From NCBI RefSeq assembly GCF_017814945.1, contig NZ_JAGIPX010000058.1, positions 287-52,231 on the forward strand: a DNA stretch of 51,945 bases, written 5' to 3'. The notes under the pieces are model-generated. The model was not told the DNA's origin. It ran no database searches and saw only the letters and a program-made list of their open reading frames with translations. Shown in pieces: positions 8,855 to 17,533 of the stretch (its first letter is position 1; each line of letters begins with the position of its first letter). The DNA is from Paraburkholderia sp. LEh10. Its GTDB lineage: Bacteria; Pseudomonadota; Gammaproteobacteria; Burkholderiales; Burkholderiaceae. The translations under genes and the position numbers were made by a program.

Positions 8855-10456
8855 TCACTGCACGGCCGGCGCGCCGTTTGCAGCGGCGCCGGCGGCCCCG
8901 GCATCGGCCGTCGAGGCGGCCAGCTTGCTGCCGGCTGCGCCCGTCTTCGTGACATTACCGTTGACGCTGCCCTTGCCGTGCGCGGGCAGCACGTCCTTTT
9001 CCGACGGACCATCGGCGGGGTCGGTCAGCCCGCCGCCGAGCGCCGTCACGAGCTGCGCATGCGCGGACAACTGCTCGGCCTGCACCTTCGCGACGCCTTC
9101 CTGCGCGCGCAGCAACTGCGTCTGCGCGATCAGCACGTTCACGTAGTCGGTGAGGCCGCGGCGATAACCCTCGCGCGCGAGCTGATAGCTCTTGCTCGCC
9201 GTCGCGACGGAACGCTGTGCGTCCTTCAGCTGCGTGTCGAGCGAATGCATCCGCACGACCTCGTCGGCGATTTCCTTCAGCGCGTCGACGATGGTCTGGT
9301 TGTACTGGTCGACGGCCACGTCGTAGCCCGCCGATGCCGCGCCCAGCTGCGAGCGCAGACGTCCGCCCGTGAAGATGGGGAGCGACAGCGCGGGGCCCGC
9401 CGACCAGCCGCCCGCCTGCGACTTCAGGAAGCCGAAGAGCGGTCCCATCGCCGCATAGCCGCCGACGGACGCGAGCAGATCGATGTTCGGATAGAAGTCG
9501 GCCTTCGCGACGTCGATGCCGCGCGCCTGCGCGGCGACCGTCCAGCGCGCGGCCACGATGTCCGGGCGATGGCCGATCAGCTCGGCGGGCAGCTTCGACG
9601 GCAGGCCGGCGAAGGCCGACAGCGACAACTGCGGACGCGTGATCGCGTCGCCGGCGCCCGGCCCTTTGCCGGCGAGCGCGGCGAGCTGGTTGCGCCCGAG
9701 TGCGATCGATTCCTCGATTGCGTCGATCTGTCGTTCGTATTCCGGCAACGGCGCTTCCGCCTGCGCGACTTCGAGCTGCGTGCCGATGCCGCCTTTCAGC
9801 CGCCGGTTTGCGAGCGCCGCGACCTGCTCCTGCTGCTCGAGCGTCGATTTCGCGATATCGAGCAGCGCGTAGTTCAGCGACATCCCGATATAGGCGCGCA
9901 CGATGTTCGACTCGAGTTCGAGCTGCGCCGCGCGATAGTCGGCGGAGCGGGCGTGGGCGACGTCGAGCGCCGCTTCGGCCGCGTTTCTGTCCTTGCCCCA
10001 CAGGTCGAGGTGATAGGACAGGCCGAGCTCAGCCGTGTTGTTCCACGTCTGCTGTCCCGCGAGCGGCCCCGGGCCGTAAAAAACATTGTCCGGCCATTGC
10101 TTGCGCTGGATCTGCATGCTGCCGTTGACCTGCGGCAGGAGCGCCGACTTCGCGACGCCCGCCATCGACTGCGCCTCGCGCACGCGGGCCTGCGCGGCGG
10201 CGAGCGACGGACTGTCGGCCCGAGCCTGCTCGATCCAGGCGTTCAGCTGCGGATCGTTATAGGCGCGCCACCAGTCGGCGGCGGGCCATTGAGCGTCGGT
10301 ATCGGCCGCGCGGATCGCGGCGCCGACGTCAAGCGTGGCGGGATCGGTGCCAGTCGATTCGGGAGCGATGTGCCCGGTACTTGCACAGCCGGCGATTATC
10401 AACGAGATCGTAAGAACCGACAGCGCGGCGATCCCTTTCTTTACCGGAAACTGCAC
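8855..10456 (-). CDS. Outer-membrane efflux lipoprotein, NodT/OprM type
   Basis: This 533-residue protein is a TolC-like outer-membrane channel with a lipoprotein signal: basic start, hydrophobic core and lipobox LIIAGC, with C24 as the acylated cysteine. Two repeats of the outer-membrane efflux domain follow, recognisable from WWRAYNDPQLNAWIEQA, GLSYHLDLWGKDRNA and SLPIFTGGRLRSQL. The C-terminal 45 residues are low-complexity Ala/Gly/Thr, longer than usual. It is the first gene of the efflux operon, upstream of the FUSC pump, so channel, pump and adaptor are encoded together. The divergent LysR gene on the other strand is the likely local regulator. Confidence 0.92.
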   Translation of the reverse strand: MQFPVKKGIAALSVLTISLIIAGCASTGHIAPESTGTDPATLDVGAAIRAADTDAQWPAADWWRAYNDPQLNAWIEQARADSPSLAAAQARVREAQSMAGVAKSALLPQVNGSMQIQRKQWPDNVFYGPGPLAGQQTWNNTAELGLSYHLDLWGKDRNAAEAALDVAHARSADYRAAQLELESNIVRAYIGMSLNYALLDIAKSTLEQQEQVAALANRRLKGGIGTQLEVAQAEAPLPEYERQIDAIEESIALGRNQLAALAGKGPGAGDAITRPQLSLSAFAGLPSKLPAELIGHRPDIVAARWTVAAQARGIDVAKADFYPNIDLLASVGGYAAMGPLFGFLKSQAGGWSAGPALSLPIFTGGRLRSQLGAASAGYDVAVDQYNQTIVDALKEIADEVVRMHSLDTQLKDAQRSVATASKSYQLAREGYRRGLTDYVNVLIAQTQLLRAQEGVAKVQAEQLSAHAQLVTALGGGLTDPADGPSEKDVLPAHGKGSVNGNVTKTGAAGSKLAASTADAGAAGAAANGAPAVQ

Positions 10457-10616
10457 GATTTGCTCCCTGAATGGCTATAGAACCTTGTCCGTCATTATAT
10501 TTTTCGATTATTAGCGGAATAACCGGCAAGGGTGTAACGGATACTTACGGAGAATGAGATAATCGTCTTTCCAAATCGTGCAACAATCCTTCCGGTCAGA
10601 AGGATGGGTGTCATAT

Positions 10617-11555
10617 ATGGATACGCTTCAGAACATGCGCGTATTTGTCCGCGTCGTCGAAGCGGGCAGTTTCACGGGTGCCGCGCAGCACCTCAATACG
10701 ACGACGGCATACGCATCGCGTGCCGTCTCCGATCTGGAAGCGCATCTGCGCACGCGTCTGCTGAATCGCACGACGCGCCGCATCGCGCTCACGGAGGCGG
10801 GCGAGCGCTATCTGCAACGGTGCGAGCAGATTCTCGCCTATGTCGACCAGGCGGAGGCCGAAGCGAGCGACGCGCATGCTCGCCCCTCCGGCAAGCTGAA
10901 AGTGCACGGCATGACGAGCTTCGGCCAGCACTGCATCGTGCCCGCCGTGGGACGCTATCAGCAGCGCTATCCCGACGTCCATGTCGAACTGACGCTCGCG
11001 CAGCGCATGCCCGATCTGCTCGACGAAGGCTACGACGTCGCGGTCGTGCTCGCGCAAAGCCTGCCGGATTCGGGTCTGGTGTCGCAACGCCTCGGCAGCA
11101 CGTTCAGCATTGCCGTCGCGTCGCCGGACTATCTGGAGCGCAACGGCGTGCCGCAGGCGCTGTCCGATCTGCGCGGCCATACCTGCCTGCAGATGATCAC
11201 GCCCGTCATGCCCGCCGACGAATGGACCTTCGATGGCCCGAACGGCCAGGAGACGCTGCATCTGGGCGCATCGACGTTCCAGGTGAACGTGGCGGAAGCG
11301 ATGGCCGTGGCCGTGCGCGAAGGGATGGGCGTCGCGGTGATGCCGATCTATTCGGCGATTGCGGGCCTGCGCAGCGGCGGGCTCGTGTGGATTCTGCCCG
11401 AGTACATCTCGCAGGAGATGAACGTGTACGCGCTATACCCGTCGCGGCAATATCTGGACGCGAAGATTCGCACCTGGGTCGAGTTTTTGCGCGACGTGCT
11501 GCCCGCGACGCTTGCCGCCGATCAGGCCGAACTGCGCCAATTCGCGCGTACTTGA
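10617..11555 (+). CDS. LysR-family regulator divergent from efflux operon
   Basis: This 312-residue protein has an N-terminal winged helix-turn-helix (residues about 3-62, with FTGAAQHLNTTTAYASRAVS and TRRIALTEAGERYL) and a C-terminal periplasmic-binding-like effector domain. The ATG at 10617 precedes the usual MDTLQNMRVFVRV opening and follows AGAAGGATGGG. A GTG at 10578 would add 13 untypical residues and was rejected. The 160-base gap to the divergent efflux operon is the expected shared control region. A LysR regulator paired with a FUSC/HlyD operon resembles the AaeR-AaeXAB arrangement, which suggests induction by an aromatic carboxylate; this is inference. Confidence 0.92.
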   Translation: MDTLQNMRVFVRVVEAGSFTGAAQHLNTTTAYASRAVSDLEAHLRTRLLNRTTRRIALTEAGERYLQRCEQILAYVDQAEAEASDAHARPSGKLKVHGMTSFGQHCIVPAVGRYQQRYPDVHVELTLAQRMPDLLDEGYDVAVVLAQSLPDSGLVSQRLGSTFSIAVASPDYLERNGVPQALSDLRGHTCLQMITPVMPADEWTFDGPNGQETLHLGASTFQVNVAEAMAVAVREGMGVAVMPIYSAIAGLRSGGLVWILPEYISQEMNVYALYPSRQYLDAKIRTWVEFLRDVLPATLAADQAELRQFART

Positions 11556-11744
11556 CACGACGCATTGAAAATACGCGAGGCAGGCGCAATATGCTTCGGA
11601 CAGCCTTTTGACGGACTGTTACATCGTTGCGCCGCACCGCAACACTTCCTTACTTCCTCACGGCACCGCGTTTGCTAACGTGTAGTCAAGGGCCGCAGCC
11701 GACGATGTCCGGCGCGTTTGCACATCTGAATCGAAGAGGGAAAC

Positions 11745-11906
11745 ATGGACACGCAACTGTTGATGATCGGCGTCGCCATCATGTTCGGATTGATTGGAAT
11801 TGCGGCGTCGCGCGATCTGCTGCGCCGCTTGCGGCCGCAGCAACGGCTCGTGCCCGTGCGCATCGAGCGGCGTGCGCGTCGCCCGCGTGACATCAGCGGA
11901 TTTTGA
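11745..11906 (+). CDS. Small membrane protein, 53 residues
   Basis: A short frame of 53 codons starts with ATG nine bases after GAGGG (GAAGAGGGAAAC before the start) and ends at TGA 11904. Residues 4-21 form one hydrophobic helix (LLMIGVAIMFGLIGIAA), and the tail is strongly basic with many arginines, giving a positive-inside single-span protein. Third codon positions are strongly G/C as in neighbouring genes. I recognise no family. The closely placed ribosome-binding site and coherent membrane/basic layout are the grounds for calling it. Confidence 0.6.
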   Translation: MDTQLLMIGVAIMFGLIGIAASRDLLRRLRPQQRLVPVRIERRARRPRDISGF

Positions 11907-11953
11907 TCGTCCCGGTACTGATCGTCTCTAAAAGGGCGCGTAGTGGGCGCGCC

Positions 11954-12796
11954 TCAGATCTCTACGACCTTATCCCACGCAAACGCTTCGTTCTCGAGCC
12001 GTCGCGTGCGGCGGTCGATGTAGCCGCGCGGATTGCAGACCACGCGCGTACTGTTCTCCACGTAATCGAATGCCGTGTGCGTGTGCCCGTGCACCCACAG
12101 CGCGACAGGCGCGTGCACGAGCGTCGGCAGGTGATTGACGAAACCCGCTGACACGAGATCTTCCGCATAACGCTCCGCGAGGCTGCGCCGATGCGGCGCG
12201 TGATGCGTGACGACGATCGTTTTGCCCGCGAAAGGCTGCTTCAGCTCAGCTTCGAGCCACGCGCGCGCATGCTGGTGAAGCGCGATCGTATCGGCGGGCG
12301 TCAGATTGCGCGGCGTGTTGTCGGGCAGCGCGCTCACGCCGTCCTGATCGCGTTCGTCGTTGCCCGCGGTCCACGTCACCTGGATCAATCCGCGATAGTC
12401 GAGCATCACGCGTTCGGCCGCTGCGATCGACGCGGCGCGCGAATCGTCGTCCGCGCCATACAGTTCGAAGTCGGTCCACAGCGTCGTGCCGAGTACGCGC
12501 CAGCCGCCCTGCGGGTCGGCAAGCGTCGCGTTGTTGAGAAAGTGCACGTTGTCGACGCTGGCGGCGGCGTCGCGCATCGCCGCTTCGAGCGCGCCGAACT
12601 CGCCGTCGTAGTACTCGTGATTGCCCGGCACATAGATGACGGGCACTGCGCCGTCGAATGTTTCAGCCGCCCAGCGCAAGCCCTCGGCGTGGTTGTGGAT
12701 GTCGCCCGCCAGTACGACGAGATCGGCGTGCGCATGTGGAATCAGTTCGGGCGCGTCGCATTCGAGATGCAGATCGGACAGCACGCGGATTTTCAT
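11954..12796 (-). CDS. Calcineurin-like metallophosphoesterase
   Basis: This 280-residue cytoplasmic enzyme carries the five metallophosphoesterase motifs in order: SDLHLE at the N-terminus, AGDIHN (about 30-35), PGNHEYY (about 57-63), VTHHAPHRRS near residue 200 and GHTHTAFDY near residue 240. These bind a dinuclear metal centre that hydrolyses phosphoesters. The substrate cannot be inferred. The gene is 27 bases downstream of the FAD-linked dehydrogenase gene on the same strand and may be co-transcribed with it. Confidence 0.9.
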   Translation of the reverse strand: MKIRVLSDLHLECDAPELIPHAHADLVVLAGDIHNHAEGLRWAAETFDGAVPVIYVPGNHEYYDGEFGALEAAMRDAAASVDNVHFLNNATLADPQGGWRVLGTTLWTDFELYGADDDSRAASIAAAERVMLDYRGLIQVTWTAGNDERDQDGVSALPDNTPRNLTPADTIALHQHARAWLEAELKQPFAGKTIVVTHHAPHRRSLAERYAEDLVSAGFVNHLPTLVHAPVALWVHGHTHTAFDYVENSTRVVCNPRGYIDRRTRRLENEAFAWDKVVEI

Positions 12797-12823
12797 GGAC
12801 GTCTCTCGTGAATGCCGTTGCTG

Positions 12824-14251
12824 TTAGCGTAGCACCTTGCCGGGGTTCATCAGATTCAGCGGGTCGAATGCGGCTTTCAACGTCTTCATCAGACGTACTT
12901 CGACATCCTGCTTGTAATGCGCGGCCTCGTCGATTTTTAACTGACCGAGTCCGTGTTCCGCGCTGATGCTGCCGCGATGCCGATGCACGCTGTCGTAGAC
13001 GATCTGATTCATCGTGCTCTGATATTCGGCGAGAAACTGTCTCGCATCGACGCCTTCCGGCGCCTGCACGTTGTAATGCAGATTGCCGTCGCCGAGATGG
13101 CCGAACGTCACCATGCGCGCGCCAGGCGCGGCCTGCGCAATCGCGGCATCCGTTTCCTCGATGAAATGGCCGATGCGCGAGATCGGCACCGCGATATCGT
13201 GCTTGATGTTGAGCCCTTCCTCGGCCTGCGCGAGTGGAATGTGCTCGCGCAAATTCCAGAAGGCCGCCGACTGCGCGAGATTTTCCGCGACCACGGCGTC
13301 CTCGACGAGACCGGCCTCGAGCGCGGTTTCCATCAGACGCTCGAAGAGGGCGCGTGCGTGCTCTTCGCTTTCGCTGTCCGACAGTTCGAGCAGCACGATC
13401 TGAGCATGCGCTTGCGCGAACGGGTAGCGCATTTGCGCAAAGTGCTTGCCCACGAGCCGCAGGCAGAAATCCGACATCAGCTCGAAGCCGGTCAGAAGCG
13501 GCCCGGCGTGACGTTGCGCGAGCGACAGAAAATCCAGCGCGGCATGCGGCGACGGCAGCGCGGCGAGGGCGGTCACGCGAGCGGTCGGCTGGGGATGCAG
13601 CTTCATTACGGCAGCCGTGATGATGCCGAGCGTGCCTTCCGCGCCGATAAAGAGATCGCGCAGATCGTAGCCCGTATTGTCCTTGCGTAGTCCGCGCAGC
13701 CCGTCCCACAGCTCGCCCTGCGGCGTCACCACCTCCAGCCCGAGACATAGCTCGCGCGCGTTGCCGTAGCGCAGCACGCCCGTGCCCCCGGCGTTCGTCG
13801 ACAGATTGCCGCCTATCGTGCAGCTGCCTTGCGCCGCGAGACTCAGCGCGAACAGGCGGCCCGCCGCTTCGGCGCGCGACTGCACATCGGCAAGCACGAC
13901 GCCCGCTTCGACGGTGATCGTGTTGTTGTGCGGATCGACGTCGCGCACGCGGTTCAGGCGCTTGAGGCTCAGCACTGCTTGCGCGCCGCTCGCATCGGGT
14001 GTCGCGCCGCCGACGAGGCCGGTGTTGCCGCCTTGCGGCACGATCGCGACGCGGTGCTGGTTCGCGAGCTTCACGAGCGCGGCGACTTCGTCAGCCGTCG
14101 AGGGACACAGCACCGCGCACGCGCTGCCCGTATAGCGGCGGCGCCAGTCGGTCAGATACGGCGCGGTGTCGTGTGAATCGGTGAGAACATGCGCGGCGCC
14201 GATGGCGTCGATGCACGCGGCGATGAAGGTCGATGGAGCAGCGGAATTCAT
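12824..14251 (-). CDS. FAD-linked D-2-hydroxyacid dehydrogenase (GlcD-like)
   Basis: This 475-residue flavoprotein belongs to the FAD-binding type 4 family that includes GlcD, D-lactate and D-2-hydroxyglutarate dehydrogenases. The FAD-binding region is visible as PQGGNTGLVGGATPD (about residues 73-87), with IGGNLSTNAGGTGVLRYGN and GAEGTLGIITAAVMKL further on. The C-terminal substrate domain ends with HLGDGNLHYNV and the signature SAEHGLGQLK. The reaction is oxidation of a D-2-hydroxyacid to a 2-oxoacid with electrons passed to an acceptor. Which hydroxyacid is used cannot be decided from sequence. Confidence 0.92.
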   Translation of the reverse strand: MNSAAPSTFIAACIDAIGAAHVLTDSHDTAPYLTDWRRRYTGSACAVLCPSTADEVAALVKLANQHRVAIVPQGGNTGLVGGATPDASGAQAVLSLKRLNRVRDVDPHNNTITVEAGVVLADVQSRAEAAGRLFALSLAAQGSCTIGGNLSTNAGGTGVLRYGNARELCLGLEVVTPQGELWDGLRGLRKDNTGYDLRDLFIGAEGTLGIITAAVMKLHPQPTARVTALAALPSPHAALDFLSLAQRHAGPLLTGFELMSDFCLRLVGKHFAQMRYPFAQAHAQIVLLELSDSESEEHARALFERLMETALEAGLVEDAVVAENLAQSAAFWNLREHIPLAQAEEGLNIKHDIAVPISRIGHFIEETDAAIAQAAPGARMVTFGHLGDGNLHYNVQAPEGVDARQFLAEYQSTMNQIVYDSVHRHRGSISAEHGLGQLKIDEAAHYKQDVEVRLMKTLKAAFDPLNLMNPGKVLR

Positions 14252-14381
14252 GGTTGGTCGGTCAGGACGGGTGAAGCGTATCGGGCTTGGGCGTGGTCGG
14301 TAGATGCGAGCGTCGTCTCATGCGGCTCAGGTTGATCGACGTGCGTTGGGGCCGGGCCGGGGCCGCGCGCCGCAGGACGGT

Positions 14382-14825
14382 TTATGCGGGGCCGCGCCCG
14401 GTTCCGTTTGCTGTGTCGTGGTCGCGCGCAGCGCGCGCGCGGCGTTTCGCGGCGCGCTTGAACGGTGCGACATACGCGAGCGCACAGCCGAAGAACGCGA
14501 CGGCGCAGAACGCTTCGCACCAGCCGAGCGTCGCGCTCGGGCCGCGATCGGACATGCCGCGCACGATGCCTTCCATCAGGTACAGCAAGCTCAGCATCGA
14601 CGCCCATTGCAACGTGTAGAGCCGCTTGCGCACTACGCCCGGCAGCGCGAGCAGCAACGGCACGGTCTTGAGCACCAGCAGGGAGCCGCCCGCGCGCAAC
14701 GGCGCGAGCCACCATTCCCATGCGGCGCACAGCGCGATCAACGCGATCAGCGCAAGCGCCGCGCCCGATGCGGCAACGCGATTGCCCTCGACGAGTGTTC
14801 CGGCTGCGCCGCGCGGCATGCTCAT
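14382..14825 (-). CDS. DUF2069 membrane protein
   Basis: This 147-residue protein has about four hydrophobic segments (about 21-37, 48-62, 74-88 and 103-120) and a basic, Gly-rich tail, as in DUF2069 proteins, which often neighbour wrbA in beta-proteobacteria. Its ATG overlaps the wrbA stop (ATGA), so translation is coupled. A start codon two codons further in is also possible. No function is established for the family. Confidence 0.85.
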   Translation of the reverse strand: MSMPRGAAGTLVEGNRVAASGAALALIALIALCAAWEWWLAPLRAGGSLLVLKTVPLLLALPGVVRKRLYTLQWASMLSLLYLMEGIVRGMSDRGPSATLGWCEAFCAVAFFGCALAYVAPFKRAAKRRARAARDHDTANGTGRGPA

Positions 14826-15424
14826 GGACGTTCGCTCATCGATGCCGCCGTGCGCGCGATGCGCGCGCCAAGCGCGATGGCGAGCGTCTTCTCGTCGGCG
14901 GAGATGCCGTGGCCCGCCGAGTCCGCGCGCGCGAAATGCGAAGCGCCATAGGGCGTGCCGCCCGTCTGCGTCGTCGTGAGCGTGCTTTCGGTGTACGGAA
15001 TGCCGACGATCAGCATGCCGTGATGCAAAAGCGGCAGCATCATCGACAGCAGCGTCGTTTCCTGGCCGCCGTGCAGGCTGCCCGTCGACGTGAACACGCA
15101 GGCGGGCTTGCCCGCGAGCGCGCCCGAAAGCCACTGCGGCGTCGTGCCGTCGAGGAAGTATTTGAGCGGCGCGGCCATGTTGCCGAAGCGGGTCGGCGAG
15201 CCGAGCGCGAGCCCCGCGCATTCTTCGAGATCGCGCAGCTCCGCGTAGGGCGGCCCTTCGTCGGGAATGTCGGGCTGCGTGGCTTCGCAGACCGTCGAGA
15301 CGGGTGGCACCGTGCGCACGCGCGCCTGCATGCCGGGAACGCCGTCGACGCCGTGCGCGATCGCCAGCGCGAGTTCGCGCGTGGCGCCGTGCCGGCTGTA
15401 GTAAAGCACGAGGATGTCTTTCAT
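14822..15424 (-). CDS. wrbA: NAD(P)H:quinone oxidoreductase WrbA
   Basis: This 200-residue flavodoxin-like enzyme reduces quinones by two electrons, avoiding semiquinones. The FMN phosphate loop is YYSRHGATRELA (about 9-20). SPTRFGNMAAPLKYFLDGT (about residues 77-95) and GSLHGGQETTL are the typical WrbA/flavodoxin motifs, with GGTPYGASHFA near the end. The length fits the family (about 200). The first ATG matches the usual N-terminus, a short lead into the beta-strand. It forms a two-gene unit with the DUF2069 gene and is divergent from the YihY-type gene. Confidence 0.95.
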   Translation of the reverse strand: MKDILVLYYSRHGATRELALAIAHGVDGVPGMQARVRTVPPVSTVCEATQPDIPDEGPPYAELRDLEECAGLALGSPTRFGNMAAPLKYFLDGTTPQWLSGALAGKPACVFTSTGSLHGGQETTLLSMMLPLLHHGMLIVGIPYTESTLTTTQTGGTPYGASHFARADSAGHGISADEKTLAIALGARIARTAASMSERP

Positions 15425-15572
15425 AGGCCGTTTGCAGTGAACGGGTATTATAGGGGTGGGTTCGCCGGCGGTGCCGTGAGTATGTCTGTGGGGGTCTTGC
15501 TTGCGGACCGCTTTCGGGTTGTTCGCCTGTGGCGATCCTGGACGGCCCGGCGGGTGTTTCGGCTCACAGGCC

Positions 15573-16934
15573 ATGTTCACGCTGGCGCGTGCATTGATGT
15601 CGGAGGAGGTCGGTTTGTTGTCCAGGTTGGGTCTCGATCTCGACACGCTCAAGCGTCTCGCGGAGTTCGCCGCGAAGCGCAGCGGCGAGGATCGCATTCC
15701 GCAGGTGGCGGGCAGTCTCACGTTCACGACGATGCTGTCGCTGGTGCCGCTTGCGACCGTCGCGTTCGCGCTTTTCACCGCGTTCCCGATCTTCGCGCAG
15801 TTTCAGGTGTCGCTGCAGCAGTTCCTCGCCGACCACCTGATGCCCGACCAGTTCAACAACCAGATCTTCAAATACCTGAACCAGTTCGCCTCAAAGGCGA
15901 AGGGGCTGACGACGGTCGGCATGATCGTGCTGTTCGTCACGTCCGTGATGACGATGATGACGGTCGAGTCGGCGTTCAACGTGATCTGGCGCGTGCGCAA
16001 GGCGCGACCTTTCGCGCAGCGCGTGCTCGTCTACTGGTCGATCCTGACGCTCGGGCCTATTCTGATCGGCGTGAGCCTGTCGATCTCGTCGTATCTGTTC
16101 ACGCAGTCGATGAGTTTCTCCGCCGCGCAGCGCATCACGCCGCTGATCGAATGGGCGCTGGCGGGCGCGGCTCTGCCGTTGACGGTGCTTGCGTTCACGC
16201 TGCTGTACGTGTTCGTGCCGAACTGCCGCGTGGAGTGGCGCGACGCGATCGTCGGCGGCGTGACGGCCGCGATCGCGTTCGAGCTCGCCAAGCGCGGCTT
16301 CGGCTTCTACATCCGGCGCATTCCCACGTACACGGCCGTGTACGGCGCCTTCGCCGTCGTGCCGCTCTTTCTGCTGTGGATGTACCTGAGCTGGTTCATC
16401 ACGCTGGCAGGCGCGATGATCGCGTCGGCGCTGCCCGCGATACGCACCGGGCAATTCCATCGCCCCGACTTTCCAGGCAGCGATCTGCTCGACTCGCTCG
16501 AACTGCTGGCGCGCCTTGTCGAAGCGCGCGAAGCGGGCACGCACGGCTATACCGTGCCGGAGCTCGCACGTGCATTGCGCCGCGACATGGACACGACCGT
16601 GCGCCTGTTGCAGCAGCTCGAAGCGATCGACTGGATCGTGCAGCTCGATGAAAACGGCCAGCGCCCGCGCTTCCTGCTGGTTGCGAACCCGAATCAGATC
16701 ACCGTCGAGCGACTGTACAACCTGTTCGTGATCGACCGCGACGAACTCGCTTATCAACTGAAGCTCGATTCGACGCACGTCGATAGCGCGACGCTGCTTG
16801 CCGCACTCGATAACGACGGGCTCAGGGTGAGCCTCGCGGCGTTGCTGGCGGCCCGCGCGGCCTCGCGCGGCGCAGCGCGGCAGGATCAGACAGGCGTGGG
16901 CGGAGCGGCCGCGATGCCTCAGCAGGCCGCGTGA
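15573..16934 (+). CDS. YihY/BrkB (UPF0761) family membrane protein
   Basis: This protein of about 453 residues has the YihY/BrkB fold: six membrane segments between about residues 45 and 300, with AGSLTFTTMLSLVPLATVAFA near the start and AKRGFGFYIRRIPTYTAVYG plus PLFLLWMYLSWFITLAGA in the core. The C-terminal 150 residues form a soluble winged-helix-like part (YTVPELARALRRDMDTTVRL). The start is uncertain. ATG at 15573 is listed, but a very good GGAGGAGGT at 15602-15610 sits just before in-frame TTG codons at 15615 and 15618, which may be the real start. The family was once called ribonuclease BN; that assignment was later moved to another gene. Function is unknown. Confidence 0.85.
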   Translation: MFTLARALMSEEVGLLSRLGLDLDTLKRLAEFAAKRSGEDRIPQVAGSLTFTTMLSLVPLATVAFALFTAFPIFAQFQVSLQQFLADHLMPDQFNNQIFKYLNQFASKAKGLTTVGMIVLFVTSVMTMMTVESAFNVIWRVRKARPFAQRVLVYWSILTLGPILIGVSLSISSYLFTQSMSFSAAQRITPLIEWALAGAALPLTVLAFTLLYVFVPNCRVEWRDAIVGGVTAAIAFELAKRGFGFYIRRIPTYTAVYGAFAVVPLFLLWMYLSWFITLAGAMIASALPAIRTGQFHRPDFPGSDLLDSLELLARLVEAREAGTHGYTVPELARALRRDMDTTVRLLQQLEAIDWIVQLDENGQRPRFLLVANPNQITVERLYNLFVIDRDELAYQLKLDSTHVDSATLLAALDNDGLRVSLAALLAARAASRGAARQDQTGVGGAAAMPQQAA

Positions 16935-16993
16935 CAGCGGACGGGGCGCGCGCGTTCTCGGTTGTGCATGCCCCGTTCGGCTTCGTGGCGGCG

Positions 16994-17317
16994 CTAAAGC
17001 GAAATGCGCCCCGTGCAGATGTCCTTGAACATCACCCAGTCGCCCATCAGGCTATAGACCGGGTGCCTGAACGTTGCCGGCCTGTTCTTCTCGAAGAAGA
17101 AGTGGCCGACCCACGCCAACCCATACCCGCACACGACGGCTGCCGGCAGCCATAGCCAGTCGCCCGTCGCGAGCGCCATTGCGACGCAGCCGATCACACC
17201 CAGCGAGCCGATGAAATGCAGACGCCGCGACATCGTATTGCGATGCTCGGTCAGATAGTACGGATAGAACTCCGCAAAGTTGGCGAAGTGCTCGTCGTGC
17301 GTTGTCTGATGGCCCAT
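16994..17317 (-). CDS. Mpo1-like (DUF962) membrane protein
   Basis: This 107-residue protein matches the DUF962/Mpo1-like family: an N-terminal FAEFYPYYLTEHRNTMSRRLHFIGS segment with conserved His, two hydrophobic helices (about 36-50 and 55-70) and a C-terminal HFFFEKNRPATFRHPVYSL stretch with further conserved His. Yeast Mpo1 is an Fe-dependent dioxygenase for 2-hydroxy fatty acids; a similar activity here is only a family-based suggestion. The ATG at 17317 follows GGAGG at five bases, better than two upstream in-frame ATGs. Confidence 0.85.
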   Translation of the reverse strand: MGHQTTHDEHFANFAEFYPYYLTEHRNTMSRRLHFIGSLGVIGCVAMALATGDWLWLPAAVVCGYGLAWVGHFFFEKNRPATFRHPVYSLMGDWVMFKDICTGRISL

Positions 17318-17462
17318 GATCGCCTCCATTGCCCGCCTGTGCTGCCTCTCGCGATATCGCGACACCAGAACTGCGCAGGCATGGATTCATTGTGCTGCGA
17401 TCGCCAGACGCCTGCAACCTGGCCATTCGGCATATGGTGCGCGCTTTCGGGGGCGGTTAATC

Positions 17463-17533
17463 TGGCGATTCGGGTGGCGGTTCGGATGGCGGTTCGGGTG
17501 ACGGTCGGGTGGCGATTCGGATTACGACTCGGG
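17463..17533. repeat. Six imperfect 12-base tandem repeats
   Basis: Six head-to-tail units of the pattern TGGCGRTTCGGR run from 17463 to 17533: TGGCGATTCGGG, TGGCGGTTCGGA, TGGCGGTTCGGG, TGACGGTCGGG (one base short), TGGCGATTCGGA and TTACGACTCGGG. The last unit contains the stop codon of the hydrolase gene on the minus strand, so the array seems to have grown out of that gene end. Confidence 0.8.

Noticed and set aside
8747..10480. Plus-strand frame of 577 codons opposite the outer-membrane lipoprotein gene
   Set aside because: Arginine-rich antisense shadow; the minus strand encodes a complete NodT-type lipoprotein with lipobox.
14720..16651. Plus-strand frame of 643 codons across DUF2069, wrbA and the YihY gene
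   Set aside because: Crosses genes on both strands, is extremely Arg-rich and shows no domain; it is a frame free of stops because of high GC.
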